From the NCBI RefSeq assembly GCF_017409525.1, contig NZ_JAFQSO010000001.1, positions 62,001 through 126,000 of the forward strand: a DNA stretch of 64,000 bases, in the 5' to 3' direction. Made by a program: the position numbers and the translations under genes. Positions 36,133 through 44,826 of the stretch are shown piece after piece (the stretch's first letter is position 1; each line of letters opens with the position of its first letter). This DNA comes from Methanobrevibacter sp. Lineage in GTDB: Archaea > Methanobacteriota > Methanobacteria > Methanobacteriales > Methanobacteriaceae. Under the pieces are notes generated by a model that was not told the origin of the DNA, made no database searches, and was given only the letters and a program-made list of their open reading frames with translations.

Positions 36133-37470
36133 TTAAAGTCCCAAAAATAGGGATAATGCGAACACGATAATCATTAGCCATGTAATTAGACTGAATTCTT
36201 TTGTTTTTCCGGTAGCAATGGATGCAATTGCGTAAGTGATGAATCCCCATGAGATTCCTATTGTGATGGAGTAGGATAAAATCATCATTATGGTTGTCAT
36301 GAATACGGAAGATGCCATTACCATGTTGTTCCAGTCCACTTCTTTCAATTGAATGGCCATTAGTATACCTACAATTACTAATGCCGCCGCTGTAACTGAT
36401 GAAGTGAATAGTGATAAGACAGTAGGGGCAAAGACAAGTGAAAGTAGGAAGAAAATGCCTATGAATATGGCTGTTAATCCGGTTCTGCCTCCAAGACCGA
36501 TACCTGTTGCACTTTCTACATATGCATTTAATGTTGAAGTGCCTAAAACGGCTCCGATGATCCCGCTAAGTGCATCTGCGAGGAAGGCTCTATCAATACC
36601 ATCTGCATTGCCCTCTTCATCAATGAAACCGCATTGATTTGCTAAGGGAATTAATGTTCCTGTAGTGTCAAAGAATGTAACAAACAATAATGAGAACAGG
36701 ATTGTGAGCAAATTAGGGATGTTGGAGAATAACTGGCCGAATCCACTTATAAACGCGCCGACTAGGGATATATCAAAGTTAAATGAAATGAAGTGCACTG
36801 GAATGGAGGGCATTAAAGCATCTCCAGTACCAAAGCCGAATAATGTGAATATCACTCCGATAATTGAAGTTATCACTAAACCGAGGAATACTGCTGCTGG
36901 CACTTTTTTAAGGTATAATATTAAAGTAAGCATGATGCCGATAACTGCTAAAAGTGCAGGGGCGGATGAAATGTTGCCCATTCCCACTAAAGTGGAAGGG
37001 TTACCTACAATAATTCCGGCACCTTTTAAACCTACAAATGCAAGGAAAAAACCAATGCCTGCACCAATTGCTAATTTTAGGTCAAAGGGAATGGCATTAA
37101 GGATGGCTTCCCTTAAACCGGATATGGTAATCAATAAAAAGAGTATGCTTGAAACAAACACTGCTGCAAGAGCAGTTTCCCAAGTGTTGCCCATACTTAT
37201 AATTATGGTATATACGAACACGGGGATTATTCCCATGCCGGGTGCAAGGCCAACGGGGTATTTTGAAATAAGTCCCATGATGATACAGGAAATCCCTGAA
37301 GCAACAGCTGTTGCAAAAAATACTCCTGTTGCCGGCATTCCTCCCTGGGAAAGCAATGCTGGGTTTACACCTAAAATATATGCCATTGCTAAAAAGGTAG
37401 TTAAACCTGCCAGAAACTCAGTTCTTAAATCTGTATTATTTTCGTCCAATTTGAAAAATTTGTTTAACAT
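36133..37470 (-). CDS. NCS2 (AzgA/PbuG-like) purine permease
   Basis: The protein (445 residues) has about twelve to thirteen membrane helices. The N-terminus (LDENNTDLRTEFLAGLTTFLAMAYI) and the GLAPGMG motif near residue 78 are typical of AzgA-type adenine/hypoxanthine/guanine permeases. The usual continuation of this motif (N-A-F/Y) is replaced by IIPVFVY, so the substrate or coupling may differ. The frame opens at TTG 37494, but AGGGG 5 bases before ATG 37470 favours the shorter form. The gene belongs to the island between coaB and flpA and is not next to other purine genes. Confidence 0.88.
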   Translation of the reverse strand: MLNKFFKLDENNTDLRTEFLAGLTTFLAMAYILGVNPALLSQGGMPATGVFFATAVASGISCIIMGLISKYPVGLAPGMGIIPVFVYTIIISMGNTWETALAAVFVSSILFLLITISGLREAILNAIPFDLKLAIGAGIGFFLAFVGLKGAGIIVGNPSTLVGMGNISSAPALLAVIGIMLTLILYLKKVPAAVFLGLVITSIIGVIFTLFGFGTGDALMPSIPVHFISFNFDISLVGAFISGFGQLFSNIPNLLTILFSLLFVTFFDTTGTLIPLANQCGFIDEEGNADGIDRAFLADALSGIIGAVLGTSTLNAYVESATGIGLGGRTGLTAIFIGIFFLLSLVFAPTVLSLFTSSVTAAALVIVGILMAIQLKEVDWNNMVMASSVFMTTIMMILSYSITIGISWGFITYAIASIATGKTKEFSLITWLMIIVFALSLFLGL

Positions 37471-37772
37471 AAAAACCCCTGCACCTAAAATCAATTAGTA
37501 AAAATATTTTCACTAATATGTATTTAAATAATATCTAATAATTTTTTCTAATCTTTCAAAAAAAGGTCAGGTCATGAAATTGATTAATCGATTTTGATGA
37601 GGTGTTAAAAAGTTTCAATGATTATATTCTAGTTTTTGATGATTTTCTCTTGTAAAATATTGCAGGTAATGCTAAAAATACTATAATGCGGACCATATCC
37701 ACCATTAGTTCAAATTTATTTAAATTCAAAGTATTAGTTGAGAAACACAGTGTGATATATTCTGATAAGTAT
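37471..37772. other. Region upstream of the permease, with a short minus-strand frame
   Basis: Most of these 302 bases hold no gene I can support. A minus-strand frame ends at 37622 and reads MVDMVRIIVFLALPAIFYKR from ATG 37705, a single hydrophobic segment followed by a basic tail. It could be a tiny membrane peptide or the end of a lost gene; it lacks a Shine-Dalgarno. Confidence 0.3.
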
Positions 37773-37817
37773 CTAAGTAATACTTTTTCTAGTTTTTTTA
37801 GTTATTTTTCATATTTA
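37773..37817 (-). pseudogene. Relic C: 3' remnant of the same unidentified gene
   Basis: About 45 bases match the last codons of relics A and B, including the end AGTATTACTTAG with its stop at 37773-37775. Sequence beyond the stop is also shared with relic B (TGATATAT...TGATA). It directly abuts the flpA stop codon. Confidence 0.5.
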
Positions 37818-38456
37818 AAAATTTTTTTCCACTAAAAAGGCAATATGGTCTTTTTCGTAAGGTTCTAGTTTAACTTTTTCTATAATCTTAAACCCTTTCT
37901 CTTTCAATTTCCTTTCCTGTTCCTTGAAAATCTTTTTAGGTTTTTGCACAACGTCAATGCTTCTGGCTTTTATCATTAAAAGACCGACGCCATCATCTTT
38001 TGCGAATAAATTCATATTTTTCATGAACAATTCGCTTTGTGTTGGTTGGGCAACATCACAATATACCAGGTCAGCTTTTTCAACAATGTTGAGATATCCT
38101 TTTGGTTTGGTCGCATCTCCTAAAATCGGAGCAATATTAAATCTTTGACGTGAAAGCTGAACCAATTTTTTGGCTGTTGTCGGTGAAAATTCAACTGCAT
38201 ATATTCTTCCATTAATTGCGATATCTGAAATGTGTGAAACGGTTGTTCCGGTTGATGCGCCTAAGTAAAGTACTTTTGAAGTGTCTAGAATCTCTAGATT
38301 TTCCAATCCGTTTAAAAGAGCAGCTGCCAATTTTGACCTTCTAGGATTCCATATCCTGTATTCTACATCTTCCTTAATCAATTCCTCTCCGTAAACTGAA
38401 ATTCCAGGAGTTAAATTCTTAGTTGCTATGTTTCCATCTTTAAAATAAACATTCAT
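37815..38456 (-). CDS. flpA: Fibrillarin-like rRNA/tRNA 2'-O-methyltransferase
   Basis: The 213-residue protein is archaeal fibrillarin: EYRIWNPRRSKLAAAL near residue 33, the SAM-binding VLYLGASTGTTVSHISDI near residue 62, YAVEFSP near residue 87 and the catalytic region DLVYCDVAQPTQ near residue 130. It methylates riboses at sites chosen by C/D-box guide RNAs, working with Nop5 and L7Ae. It is 3 bases downstream of nop5, and the two are co-transcribed. The length is near the usual 225-230 residues. Confidence 0.96.
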   Translation of the reverse strand: MNVYFKDGNIATKNLTPGISVYGEELIKEDVEYRIWNPRRSKLAAALLNGLENLEILDTSKVLYLGASTGTTVSHISDIAINGRIYAVEFSPTTAKKLVQLSRQRFNIAPILGDATKPKGYLNIVEKADLVYCDVAQPTQSELFMKNMNLFAKDDGVGLLMIKARSIDVVQKPKKIFKEQERKLKEKGFKIIEKVKLEPYEKDHIAFLVEKNF

Positions 38457-38459
38457 GCT

Positions 38460-39611
38460 TTATCTCCTTTTCTTTCTTTTTTTACCTTTTCTCTTCTTAT
38501 TTTTTGATTTTCCTTTTTCTTCTTTCCTTTTTTTGGTGGTTTTTGTTGGAAAAGGATTGTTCTTTTCGATTTCCTCTACTTTTTGGATAAAATCATCATA
38601 AGTATTTTCATCAAATGTTTTGGTGAACACGTCCCGTCTGGCTGCTAGTGATATTTTGCCTGCAAGCATTCGTGCAATCTTTCCCCGATTCCACCATTTT
38701 GCGCCTCTTACCTGGGGGTGTTGATAGATCAATCCGTATTTCGGCGGTCTGTCTCCACTTTTTAAATGTCTGAATAACGCTTTTTCAGCACCCATTATCT
38801 GAACGGTGCTTGAAGGATAGATTGCTAGTCTTTTTAGTCCTCCGGCATGTGAAATCAACTTCGCACCAAGTGACGGCCCGACCAAAAGCCTTAAATTAGG
38901 GGCAATGGATTCCATTTTAGTGTCAACATATTCTTCAATTTCCCTTCTTGTTTTTTGAAGTTCATAAATGGATTTTGCATACGTATTCATTATTTCCAAA
39001 TCCTGTGGATTAATGTCATCTTCCAAGTCCATGACATTGGTTGGGAATGCTTCAGGTTTGGCTTCAATAATCTTTTCTTTTGTTTCATTTTGTGAAATTA
39101 GTTTTATGTAGGTCTCATTGTTTTTTACAGTATCCATTTCCGGGAAATATAGTGCATACCATTCTCTGATTCTTTCAATTAGTTTGGAAATGCTTTCATC
39201 AATTTCATCTATGGAATTGATGGCCTGAATCAGGTGTTTGTCTTCACTTGCAGATTCCTTTTTAATTTTATAAATGGCTAATCTTTGATATGTTTCAGTA
39301 ATTTCGGTTTGATTCAATCCAAACTCTTCATAATTGCTTCTTAAATAATCTCCACCTTGATTTGGGGTCTGTATAGTTATTTTTTCATTATCATAATCGG
39401 ATAATCTTTTGTTTGATTCAATCATGATTTCATCATAATCTTTTGATACCTCACAAATTAGCTCTTCTTCCTCAAGGGGGATTTTTTTATCATCTATTTC
39501 AATCAATCTGTTAATTATTTCAGTTTCCTGAAATAATTTTTTAGCAATTAGTTTATTTTCACTATTAAAAGCATAAAATCCGTTGACACTGTAAGTAATA
39601 TAGCATTCCAT
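38460..39611 (-). CDS. nop5: Nop5/Nop56-Nop58 C/D-box RNP scaffold
   Basis: This 383-residue protein has an N-terminal fibrillarin-binding domain, a central coiled coil (about residues 130-240) and the NOP domain with NLRLLVGPSLGAKLISHAGGL near residue 250 and IMGAEKALFRHLKSG near residue 285. A lysine/arginine-rich tail of about 30 residues (KKRKEEKGKSKNKK) ends the protein. It bridges fibrillarin and the guide RNA-L7Ae complex. The gene directly precedes flpA on the minus strand. Confidence 0.95.
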   Translation of the reverse strand: MECYITYSVNGFYAFNSENKLIAKKLFQETEIINRLIEIDDKKIPLEEEELICEVSKDYDEIMIESNKRLSDYDNEKITIQTPNQGGDYLRSNYEEFGLNQTEITETYQRLAIYKIKKESASEDKHLIQAINSIDEIDESISKLIERIREWYALYFPEMDTVKNNETYIKLISQNETKEKIIEAKPEAFPTNVMDLEDDINPQDLEIMNTYAKSIYELQKTRREIEEYVDTKMESIAPNLRLLVGPSLGAKLISHAGGLKRLAIYPSSTVQIMGAEKALFRHLKSGDRPPKYGLIYQHPQVRGAKWWNRGKIARMLAGKISLAARRDVFTKTFDENTYDDFIQKVEEIEKNNPFPTKTTKKRKEEKGKSKNKKRKGKKRKKRR

Positions 39612-39700
39612 GCAATAATTTATTCATTTTATTTTTAATAAGCATTTTCAAAATAATGTTTTCAAAGTATTTTTAGGATGAAATTTAAACTATTAACTGT

Positions 39701-40240
39701 ATGTCAGATGAAAGTTTAGATGATTTAAGATATGAGTTGGAACTTAAGAATGCAGAAATTGATGAGCTTACAATGGACCTTCAAAACAAGATTGAAGAAA
39801 TTAACAAGTTTAAATTGTATTCAACCAAATTGAAATATGAAAAGAAAAATTTGGAGGATAAGTTGGATACCAAAATAGACTATGACAAATCCCGGATGAA
39901 GGAATTGGACGATTTGACTGAAAAATTAAAAGAGAAGGATTTGATTATTGAAGATAAGCAGGACCAGGTTAAGTATTTAAGGTCACTAATTGATGACTAT
40001 AAGGGGCAATTAAAGGAAAACACGGAAAACTTGGAGGTTCAAATCAGAAAAATATCTAAAACTTACGATGATTTGCTCGAACAGAAAGATGCGATTATAC
40101 AAAAACAGGATGAACAGATATCTAACTTGATGAAATCCAAAGAAGAAATTATTAAATCAAATAAAACCAATATAATCAGCTTGAAATTACAAAATGAAAA
40201 GTATCAAGAAATCATTGATAAATTAACAAAAACTAATTAA
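39701..40240 (+). CDS. Coiled-coil protein of unknown function
   Basis: The 179-residue protein is predicted to be one long coiled coil from end to end, rich in E, K, D and L with heptad-like spacing and no cysteine. It has no signal, membrane helix or catalytic motif. It lies divergently from nop5 and 24 bases before pyrD on the same strand. I cannot assign a family or function. Confidence 0.65.
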   Translation: MSDESLDDLRYELELKNAEIDELTMDLQNKIEEINKFKLYSTKLKYEKKNLEDKLDTKIDYDKSRMKELDDLTEKLKEKDLIIEDKQDQVKYLRSLIDDYKGQLKENTENLEVQIRKISKTYDDLLEQKDAIIQKQDEQISNLMKSKEEIIKSNKTNIISLKLQNEKYQEIIDKLTKTN

Positions 40241-40264
40241 ATAACTAATTACAAAGTTGATAGT

Positions 40265-41176
40265 ATGTTAAGAACAAGTGTTTGTGGAGTAGAATTTAGA
40301 AATCCATTGATGTTGGCTGCAGGTATTATGGGAAGTAATGCCTCATCTATGAATTGGATTTTAAAATCAGGTGCTGGAGGAGTGGTTTCAAAATCTTTTT
40401 CATTAAATCCTCATCCGGGTTATCCGAATCCTACAACTGTTGCAGTTGAAGGAGGCATATTGAATGCAATCGGGCTTTCAAATCCGGGAGTAGATAATTT
40501 CAAAGAGGAATTAAAGAAAATTGAAAAGGAAAATAATGTTGTTATAGCTTCAATTTATGGGGCTACTCCGGATGAATTTTCTACATTGGTCAGTGAAGTC
40601 CAGGAATATGTTGACATGATTGAATTGAATATCTCATGCCCTCATGCGATGGAAGGTTTCGGGGCATCAATTGGGCAGGACTGTAATTTGAGCCATACTA
40701 TTGTAGCTGCTGCAAAAGATGCGGCCAAGGTTCCAATCATTGCAAAATTGACTCCTAACGTAACTGATATTACTGAGATTGCAAAAACCTGTGAAGATGC
40801 AGGTGCCGATGCATTGTCTCTCATTAACACGCTGGGCCCTGGAATGAAGATTAATATTGATGTTGCCCGTCCGGTTTTGTTTCATAAATCCGGCGGAATG
40901 AGTGGCCGTGCAATCAAGCCGATAGCAATCAGTAATGTTTATTCCGTTTATGAGGCAGTTGATATTCCATTGATCGGTGTTGGAGGAATATACACTTTTG
41001 AAGATGTTGTCGAATTTATTTTTGCAGGTGCAAGGGCAGTTCAAATTGGTACTGCAATCATGGATGAAGGCGTTGATGTATTCGATAAAATAAATATTGG
41101 ATTAGAAAAATTCATGGCCGAAAAAGGATATTCATCAATCGATGAAATGGTAGGTCTTGCACACAGGGAGTTGTAA
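40265..41176 (+). CDS. pyrD: Dihydroorotate dehydrogenase catalytic subunit (PyrDB type)
   Basis: The 303-residue TIM-barrel enzyme oxidises dihydroorotate to orotate. FRNPLMLAAGIMGSN near residue 11, GAGGVVSKSFS near residue 37, the ELNISCPH motif with the active-site cysteine of the class 1B enzyme near residue 122, IAKLTPNVTDI and the C-terminal FMN phosphate loop GVGGIYTFEDVVEFI / GARAVQIGTAI are visible. It is followed 2 bases later by pyrK, which passes its electrons to NAD. Confidence 0.95.
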   Translation: MLRTSVCGVEFRNPLMLAAGIMGSNASSMNWILKSGAGGVVSKSFSLNPHPGYPNPTTVAVEGGILNAIGLSNPGVDNFKEELKKIEKENNVVIASIYGATPDEFSTLVSEVQEYVDMIELNISCPHAMEGFGASIGQDCNLSHTIVAAAKDAAKVPIIAKLTPNVTDITEIAKTCEDAGADALSLINTLGPGMKINIDVARPVLFHKSGGMSGRAIKPIAISNVYSVYEAVDIPLIGVGGIYTFEDVVEFIFAGARAVQIGTAIMDEGVDVFDKINIGLEKFMAEKGYSSIDEMVGLAHREL

Positions 41177-41178
41177 AC

Positions 41179-41979
41179 ATGATTAACGAACCGAAAATAG
41201 TGGAAATCAAAGATATTATTGAAGAGACTCCTACAATAAAGACTTTTAAATTCAATTGGGACATGAAGGAATTGGGCCGTCCAAACCCTGGTGAATTTGT
41301 GATGGTCTGGAATTTTAGAAATGAAAAACCAATGTCCATTTCCCAAATTAACGATAATGAATTGGCAATAACAGTTAAGAATATCGGCGAGTTCACCTCC
41401 CAGTTGCATGAACTGAAAATCGGTGATGAGATAGGCGTTAGAGGAAGCTATGGAAACGGTTTCAACAATTCATTTGAAGATAAAGACATCTTGGCTATCG
41501 GAGGTGGTGTTGGAATGGCGCCAATTAATGCAATAGCCAGTGATTTAGTTAAAAAAGGAAATAATGTTGATGTTGTTGCTGCTGCAGTTACACAGGATGA
41601 ATTGTTATTCACTGATGCACTTCAGTATTTGGGTGCTGATATCCATCCTTGCACTGATGATGGAAGTTTCGGATTCAAGGGATTTGCCACTGATTGCACT
41701 TTAGATTTGCTTGAAGATTCAACCTATGATTATGCATTTGTTTGCGGGCCTGAAATAATGATGAAAGGAATATTTGATATTCTTGAAGATGCGTCAATAC
41801 CTGCCCAATATTCTCTTGAAAGATACATGAAATGCGCTCTTGGAGTTTGCGGCCAGTGTTGTGTTGATGGTGAAGGATGGAGAATTTGTGTGGAAGGGCC
41901 TGTTTTTGAAAACGATAAGATTAACCAGATTACCGAATTCGGAAAATATAGAAGGGATGCTTCAGGCGTGAAATATTAA
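41179..41979 (+). CDS. pyrK: Dihydroorotate dehydrogenase electron transfer subunit
   Basis: The 266-residue protein has an FAD-binding barrel (PGEFVMVWNFRNEKPMSIS near residue 37), an NAD-binding domain (AIGGGVGMAPINA near residue 106, VCGPEIMM) and a C-terminal [2Fe-2S] motif, CALGVCGQCCVDGEGWRIC near residue 220. It forms a heterotetramer with PyrD and lets the pair use NAD as acceptor. The start at ATG 41179 lies 2 bases after the pyrD stop. Confidence 0.95.
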   Translation: MINEPKIVEIKDIIEETPTIKTFKFNWDMKELGRPNPGEFVMVWNFRNEKPMSISQINDNELAITVKNIGEFTSQLHELKIGDEIGVRGSYGNGFNNSFEDKDILAIGGGVGMAPINAIASDLVKKGNNVDVVAAAVTQDELLFTDALQYLGADIHPCTDDGSFGFKGFATDCTLDLLEDSTYDYAFVCGPEIMMKGIFDILEDASIPAQYSLERYMKCALGVCGQCCVDGEGWRICVEGPVFENDKINQITEFGKYRRDASGVKY

Positions 41980-41982
41980 TTT

Positions 41983-43017
41983 ATGGATGATATCATGGCA
42001 ATTAACATTAAAGATTACTTGACTCCACCAATTTTGTTAATATTGTTCTTGTTAGTCATCTCTTTGATGTTTATATCTCCAGTTTTGAACATGATTATCT
42101 TAGGAGCCATTTTGGCTTATGGAATAAGACCTGTGGCTCGCAAGATTCAATCCAAATTGAAATATTCATCACTATCAATCATAATTGCAATGATAGTGGT
42201 CTTGATTCCATTGATCCTATTAATTGCATACATTCTGTTTGAAATCTCCACTTTTGTATCGTGGATTTTGGTTAACAATTCCGCTTCAGACATTAATGGC
42301 ATTATTTCGAACATATCATCATTTTTACCGTCTCAAATTGATGTGGGATCACTTAACACTTACATCGAGTCCACAATCAATAATGTCGGAAGCTATATTT
42401 TAAAGTATATTGTCACATTTGTCAGTAAATTTGCAAACATTACCATAGACTTATTCATTTTAGTCTGTTCCGTGTTTTACTTTGTTCGTGATGGGGAAAA
42501 ATGCTTAAATTTTATCAAATCATTTGTGCCTGATGATTCCAAAGATTTCTTTGACAATACTGTGGAATCGGTTAAGGATGTATTGAAAAGCATATTTTAT
42601 GGACATTTCTTGACTTCAGTAATCATAGGTATTTTCGGATGCATCGGTTATTCCCTTTTGGGATATCCATATGGAATATTTTTAGGTGTTCTAACAGGTA
42701 TCCTGCAACTGATTCCTGTATTCGGGCCTTGGCCGATTTATTGGGCATTATTCTTTATTGATGTGGCTATGGGAAATTATCCGAGGGCAATCGTAGTGCT
42801 ATTGTTCGGATTTTTCCTAAGCACAATCGACATGTATATAAGGCCTGCTCTATCAAGCCATTATGCTGATATCCATCCGCTGATTTTGCTTATTGGATTT
42901 TTGGCAGGACCACTTGTTTATGGTATTGTAGGTTTTATAGTGGGCCCTTTGATTTTAGGAATCACCTATGCCGTATTGGATAGCTACAGGAGAGAATATC
43001 TTATTAAGGAGGAGTAA
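41983..43017 (+). CDS. AI-2E/PerM family transporter
   Basis: The 344-residue protein has eight membrane helices with the AI-2E/PerM layout: N-terminal hairpin of helices, a long amphipathic domain (residues 85-200), and later [18 protein letters not shown] near residue 238 and [21 protein letters not shown] near residue 295. Family members have been linked to autoinducer-2 export and Na+/H+ exchange; the function in archaea is unknown. ATG 41995 is an alternative start after GGATGAT. It sits between pyrK and polB1 without a large gap. Confidence 0.85.
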   Translation: MDDIMAINIKDYLTPPILLILFLLVISLMFISPVLNMIILGAILAYGIRPVARKIQSKLKYSSLSIIIAMIVVLIPLILLIAYILFEISTFVSWILVNNSASDINGIISNISSFLPSQIDVGSLNTYIESTINNVGSYILKYIVTFVSKFANITIDLFILVCSVFYFVRDGEKCLNFIKSFVPDDSKDFFDNTVESVKDVLKSIFYGHFLTSVIIGIFGCIGYSLLGYPYGIFLGVLTGILQLIPVFGPWPIYWALFFIDVAMGNYPRAIVVLLFGFFLSTIDMYIRPALSSHYADIHPLILLIGFLAGPLVYGIVGFIVGPLILGITYAVLDSYRREYLIKEE

Positions 43018-43018
43018 A

Positions 43019-44809
43019 ATGGAAAAGAATGTTGTCATCCTGGACATTGATTATGTTACTTTTGAAGATAAGCCTGTAATTAGATTATTCTCCAAAGATG
43101 GAGATAAAAATGTAATTTTGTTGGATGATACATTCGAACCTTATTTGTATGTCGTATCTGATGATCTTGATGAGTGCATTGATGAAATTAATGAGAATTT
43201 AGATGTTGTTCGCATGGAAAAAGTCATTAAAAAAGATTTCCAGGTTGAAAAGGAATTCATCAAAGTAACGTTCAAGCATCCTCAGGAACTAGCTAAAAAT
43301 AGGGATGCATTAAGAGATTTGGAAAGTGTTGTTCAGATAAGGGAGTTTGACATTCCATTTTACAGAAGATATCTGATGGACCGTGATGTGATTCCTATGA
43401 CAGAGGTTGTTGCAGTCGGTGAGAAATTGGATTCATTTTTAAATCTCGATAGTTCAAAGCAGGATGTTACGATAATTAAATTAACTGAAAATTTGAAGCG
43501 CGTTAAGGATTATCCTCAAAAGTTTAGAATTTTGAGCTTCGATTTGGAAGTCAGAAACCCTCACGGCATGCCAAACTCCGAAGAAGATGAAATTATCATG
43601 ATAGGAGTGGCTAGCAATTTTGGCATCAATCAGGTTATTTCCACAAAAACTAATTCAGAAAGCAGGGATGATTTTGTCAATCAGGTTTCATCGGAGCGTG
43701 AGATGATTCAGGAGTTTGTGAAAATCATCAAGGAAAACAATGTTGATATCATTGTTGGTTACAATTCAGATAATTTTGATTTCCCATATCTCAAAGACCG
43801 TGCAAAGATATTGGGTGTTGATTTGGACATTGGAATGGATGAATCAGAAGTTAAGTATATTAGAAGGGGATATGCCAACGCAGCTTCCCTTAAAGGCTTG
43901 ATTCATGTAGACCTGTATCTTGTCATGAGACGTTACATGACTCTAGAGAGATATACGTTGGAACGTGTTTATTATGAATTGTTTGGAGAAGAAAAGATTG
44001 ATGTTCCCGGCGAGAAAATCTGGGAATTCTGGGATAATGGTGGTGAAGCGCTGGATAACTTATTTGATTATTCACTTGATGATGTAATTTCCACTTTAAA
44101 GATCGCCGAACAGACATTGCCTCTTAATTTAGAGCTCACCCGTATTATTGGCCAACCCTTATTTGACGTTTCCCGTATGGCCACCGGCCAGCAGGCGGAA
44201 TGGTTTTTAGTAAAGCAGGCTTATTTTGATGGAGAAGTGGTTCCAAACAAGCAAGGCTCTAATTTTGCAGATCGCGCTAATGCTGAGGATAATGAAGGAG
44301 GATATGTAAAGGAACCTGAAACAGGCCTTCATGAGAATTTGGTCCAATTTGACTTTAGAAGCCTGTATCCAAGCATCATAATCTCAAAAAATATTTCACC
44401 GGATGTCATGACCTTAGGCGATGTAGATGATGAAGAGGAATATAATATATCTCCCGAGCATGGAATAAAGTTTAAAAAGTCACCGAAAGGGTTTATTCCA
44501 TCAGTTATTGATAAGATTTTACAGGAACGTTTCAGAATTAAAAGGGAAATGAAGGCATCAACTGATGAAACTGAAAAGAAAGCTTTGGATGTTCAACAAC
44601 AAGCCATTAAGCGGCTTGCAAATACAATGTACGGTATTTATGGTTTCCCTAGATTCAGATGGTATTCTTTTGAATGCGCAAAGGCCATTACTTCATGGGG
44701 AAGGCAATACATCAAATCATCTATAAAAAAAGCAGAAGAATACGGATTTTATGCAATATATGCGGATACGGATGGTTTTTACGCTAAATATAAAATAGAA
44801 AAAAAATAA
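43019..44809 (+). CDS. polB1: Family B DNA polymerase, large fragment PolB1
   Basis: The 596-residue protein carries the N-terminal domain, the 3'-5' exonuclease ([18 protein letters not shown] and YSLDDV) and the palm/fingers with motif [10 protein letters not shown], motif [14 protein letters not shown] and motif [12 protein letters not shown]. It ends 9 residues after motif C, so the rest of the palm and the thumb are missing. This is the known split of Methanobacteriales PolB, whose second part is encoded elsewhere and not in this window. The start ATG 43019 has a perfect AAGGAGGAG and directly follows the transporter stop; an upstream in-frame extension is discounted. Confidence 0.95.
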   Translation: MEKNVVILDIDYVTFEDKPVIRLFSKDGDKNVILLDDTFEPYLYVVSDDLDECIDEINENLDVVRMEKVIKKDFQVEKEFIKVTFKHPQELAKNRDALRDLESVVQIREFDIPFYRRYLMDRDVIPMTEVVAVGEKLDSFLNLDSSKQDVTIIKLTENLKRVKDYPQKFRILSFDLEVRNPHGMPNSEEDEIIMIGVASNFGINQVISTKTNSESRDDFVNQVSSEREMIQEFVKIIKENNVDIIVGYNSDNFDFPYLKDRAKILGVDLDIGMDESEVKYIRRGYANAASLKGLIHVDLYLVMRRYMTLERYTLERVYYELFGEEKIDVPGEKIWEFWDNGGEALDNLFDYSLDDVISTLKIAEQTLPLNLELTRIIGQPLFDVSRMATGQQAEWFLVKQAYFDGEVVPNKQGSNFADRANAEDNEGGYVKEPETGLHENLVQFDFRSLYPSIIISKNISPDVMTLGDVDDEEEYNISPEHGIKFKKSPKGFIPSVIDKILQERFRIKREMKASTDETEKKALDVQQQAIKRLANTMYGIYGFPRFRWYSFECAKAITSWGRQYIKSSIKKAEEYGFYAIYADTDGFYAKYKIEKK

Positions 44810-44826
44810 GAGAAAATTAATTCTCT
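44809..44826. terminator. Hairpin between convergent polB1 and surface protein genes
   Basis: AGAGAA (44809-44814) pairs with TTCTCT (44821-44826) around AATTAA. It overlaps the polB1 stop codon and lies just before the last codons of the convergent gene, so it may act in both directions. Confidence 0.5.
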
